DNA of 6,742 nt from an uncultured Erythrobacter sp. (GTDB taxonomy: Bacteria > Pseudomonadota > Alphaproteobacteria > Sphingomonadales > Sphingomonadaceae), in the NCBI GenBank assembly GCA_947258465.1, contig CAMYIQ010000003.1, positions 1 through 6,742 on the forward strand, read 5' to 3'. A model generated the notes under the pieces. The model was not told where the DNA came from. It saw only the letters and a program-made list of their open reading frames with translations, and searched no databases. Positions 5,538 to 6,742 of the stretch are shown in pieces (position 1 is the stretch's first letter; every line of letters starts with the position of its first letter). Made by a program: the position numbers and the translations under genes.

Positions 5538-5580
5538 TTACGTGCGTAATCGTTTCGGCTACAGACGTAATCGAATTACG
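5538..5580. promoter_or_regulatory. Tandem dyads upstream of blaI, probable BlaI operator
   Basis: The octamer CGTAATCG occurs at 5545-5552 and again at 5566-5573, exactly 21 bp apart. Each copy ends a TAC-N4-GTA dyad (5539-5548 and 5560-5569), the spacing seen in BlaI/MecI operators (TACA..TGTA type). The first is a perfect 12-bp palindrome, TTACG-TG-CGTAA (5538-5549). The second octamer also pairs with a downstream inverted copy, CGTAAT-CGA-ATTACG (5566-5580). A weak promoter (TTTACG 5537-5542, TACAGA 5560-5565, 17-bp spacing) would be covered by them. They lie 22-65 bp before the blaI start. Two helical turns between dyads fits side-by-side repressor dimers (inference). Confidence 0.6.
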
Positions 5581-5602
5581 CGGCTTAGATCGGGAGTAGG
5601 GA

Positions 5603-5989
5603 ATGGCCAGGCGCAAGGATGCAGGCGAGCGGATCAGCGAAGCCGAGCACGCCGTTATGGAAGTGCTGTGGGACAAGAACCCCATTTCCGCTGCCGAGGT
5701 CTGCGACCAAGTCTGCGCACAGCGTGAATGGTCGATCCCGACGGTGAAGACGCTGCTCAGCCGTCTGGTTCAGAAAGAAGTGGTCGGCACCGAGCCCGAC
5801 GGTCGCAAATTTCTCTACCGCCCGCTGATCGCGCGGTCCGACTATGTCGGCGGTGAAAGCCGCCGCTTGGTCAACCGCCTGTTCGGTGGCCGCGCCGCGC
5901 CGCTGTTCGCGCAGCTCGCCGAAAGCGAGGCGCTGACCGAGGACGATCTCGCCGAGATCGAAGCGCTCTTGAGGGAGATGCGCAAATGA
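5603..5989 (+). CDS. blaI: BlaI/MecI/CopY-family transcriptional repressor
   Basis: This encodes a 128-residue repressor. Residues about 10-80 make a winged helix: ISEAEHAVMEVLWDKNPISAAEV is the usual BlaI opening (read in two parts), the recognition helix is WSIPTVKTLLSRLVQKE, and the wing is VGTEPDGRKFLYRPLI. The tail (about 85-128, SRRLVNRLFGGRAAPLFAQLAE...ALLREMRK) is the helical dimerisation region, which in BlaI contains the cleavage site used for induction. GGGAG at 5592-5596, 6 bp upstream, supports the start. The stop overlaps the M56 peptidase start as ATGA, the standard repressor-sensor operon. No CopY-style metal-binding CXC motif is present, so the BlaI branch is preferred. The signal need not be a beta-lactam, since no beta-lactamase gene is in view. 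Self-regulation through the upstream dyads is likely. Confidence 0.92.
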   Translation: MARRKDAGERISEAEHAVMEVLWDKNPISAAEVCDQVCAQREWSIPTVKTLLSRLVQKEVVGTEPDGRKFLYRPLIARSDYVGGESRRLVNRLFGGRAAPLFAQLAESEALTEDDLAEIEALLREMRK

Positions 5990-6742
5990 CCGAGCTTATC
6001 CGCGAATATTGGGACTGGTTCCTGTTCGATACGCTGGTGTGGACCGGCGCTCTGCTCGGCGTCGCGCTGCTGCTGCGCCGTCCGGTGGCGAAACACCTCG
6101 GGGCCGGTGCGGCCTATGCGCTATGGTTCCTGCCGCTGGCTCGCCTGCTCTTTCCGCCGGTGACGCTTCCGGCCTGGATGAAGCCGGGCTTTCTGGAAAG
6201 TACGCCCGCCGCCGATCCCGTCATGACCGATCTCGCGCTGGCCCCCGGCGCCGAAAGCGGTTTTTCCTATGCCGATGTCATGGCACCGATGACGCCCGCG
6301 ACGATGGAATCGCCGGTCGATTTCGTCGTGCCTCTGGTGATCCTCTGGCTAGTCGGCGCGGCGATCTTCATGGGGCGGCGCTTCTGGCTCTATGGCGAAT
6401 TGCGCCGCGAATTGCTCGAGGATGCGCGTCCGGTGGGCGAGGTTGGCAATATCCGCTTGGTCGAGACGACTGCGATATCGGGTCCGATGGCCTTTGGCGT
6501 CATCGACAAGGTCGTGGCCTTGCCCGATGGCTTCATGGCCAGCCGCGAACGCCAGGTGCGCGATCTCGCCATTGCGCATGAGCTTGAACACCATCGCGGC
6601 CACGACATTCTCGTCAATGTGCTGATCCAGCCGCTATTCGCGGTGCACTGGTTCAATCCGCTCGGCTGGATGGGCTGGACCGCCATGCGCCGCGACCAGG
6701 AAGCGTTTTGCGATGCCCGGGTAGTCGCCAGCCGCAGCCGCG
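5986..6742 (+). CDS. BlaR1-like M56-family membrane metallopeptidase (incomplete at right edge)
   Basis: This frame runs from ATG 5986 to the window end without a stop (252 codons visible). It is the sensor or protease partner of BlaI: in BlaR1/MecR1 the integral-membrane M56 domain is activated by a signal and leads to repressor cleavage. Visible parts are hydrophobic helices at about 12-30, 42-59 and 113-130, then a zinc site HELEHHRGHD with ligands H198 and H202 and catalytic E199, a hydrophobic stretch VLIQPLFAVHWFNPLGW (about 208-226), and RRDQEAFCDARV with E239 as probable third ligand. The usual FNP motif precedes it. The region that would identify the sensor (penicillin-binding domain, TonB-like or other C-terminus) lies beyond the window, so the inducer is unknown. 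ATGA overlap with blaI shows coupling. Confidence 0.9.
   Translation, partial: MTELIREYWDWFLFDTLVWTGALLGVALLLRRPVAKHLGAGAAYALWFLPLARLLFPPVTLPAWMKPGFLESTPAADPVMTDLALAPGAESGFSYADVMAPMTPATMESPVDFVVPLVILWLVGAAIFMGRRFWLYGELRRELLEDARPVGEVGNIRLVETTAISGPMAFGVIDKVVALPDGFMASRERQVRDLAIAHELEHHRGHDILVNVLIQPLFAVHWFNPLGWMGWTAMRRDQEAFCDARVVASRSR

Noticed and set aside
6009..6581. Plus-strand 190-codon frame inside the M56 gene
   Set aside because: It is out of frame with the HELEH-containing peptidase, Arg-rich and without motifs.

Overview
The window looks like chromosomal DNA of a high-GC alphaproteobacterium. Codon use, the protein families present and the BlaI/M56, group III truncated haemoglobin and DUF1971 combination suggest Sphingomonadales (Erythrobacter-like). 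That placement is inferred from protein style, not from a marker gene. GC is high almost throughout (about 68% in a hand-counted line of the M20 peptidase gene). The exception is the left edge, where bases 61-180 are only about 42% GC and no gene is recognised.

From left to right, bases 1-316 hold only an unrecognised open frame that runs in from the edge. A minus-strand ParD/ParE toxin-antitoxin pair follows (604-317 and 843-601, joined by an ATGA overlap), with a perfect 17-bp palindrome just upstream of parD as probable operator. A plus-strand pair comes next: a secreted M20-family zinc peptidase (919-2226) and, 8 bp later, a lipoprotein (2235-3098) whose zinc site resembles the catalytic domain of anthrax lethal factor. 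Both are predicted to act outside the cytoplasm.

The central block is the most coherent system. A minus-strand Rrf2 regulator of NsrR type (3539-3105) diverges from a plus-strand group III truncated haemoglobin (3623), a three-helix membrane protein of unknown function (4095) and a small DUF1971/YeaR-like cupin (4541-4816). The last three are joined by 8-bp and 4-bp overlaps. The 83-bp divergent region carries a 25-bp near-perfect palindrome built like an NsrR operator. I read the block as a nitric-oxide or nitrosative-stress operon under NsrR control; the membrane protein is its undescribed part.

The right end has a minus-strand periplasmic cyclophilin-type peptidyl-prolyl isomerase (5468-4824) diverging from a BlaI-type repressor (5603-5989), which overlaps by ATGA a BlaR1-like M56 membrane peptidase (5986 to the window edge, incomplete). 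Upstream of blaI, two copies of the octamer CGTAATCG exactly 21 bp apart, each inside a TAC-N4-GTA dyad, form a probable tandem BlaI operator. I found no tRNA, rRNA, CRISPR array, insertion sequence or convincing intrinsic terminator.
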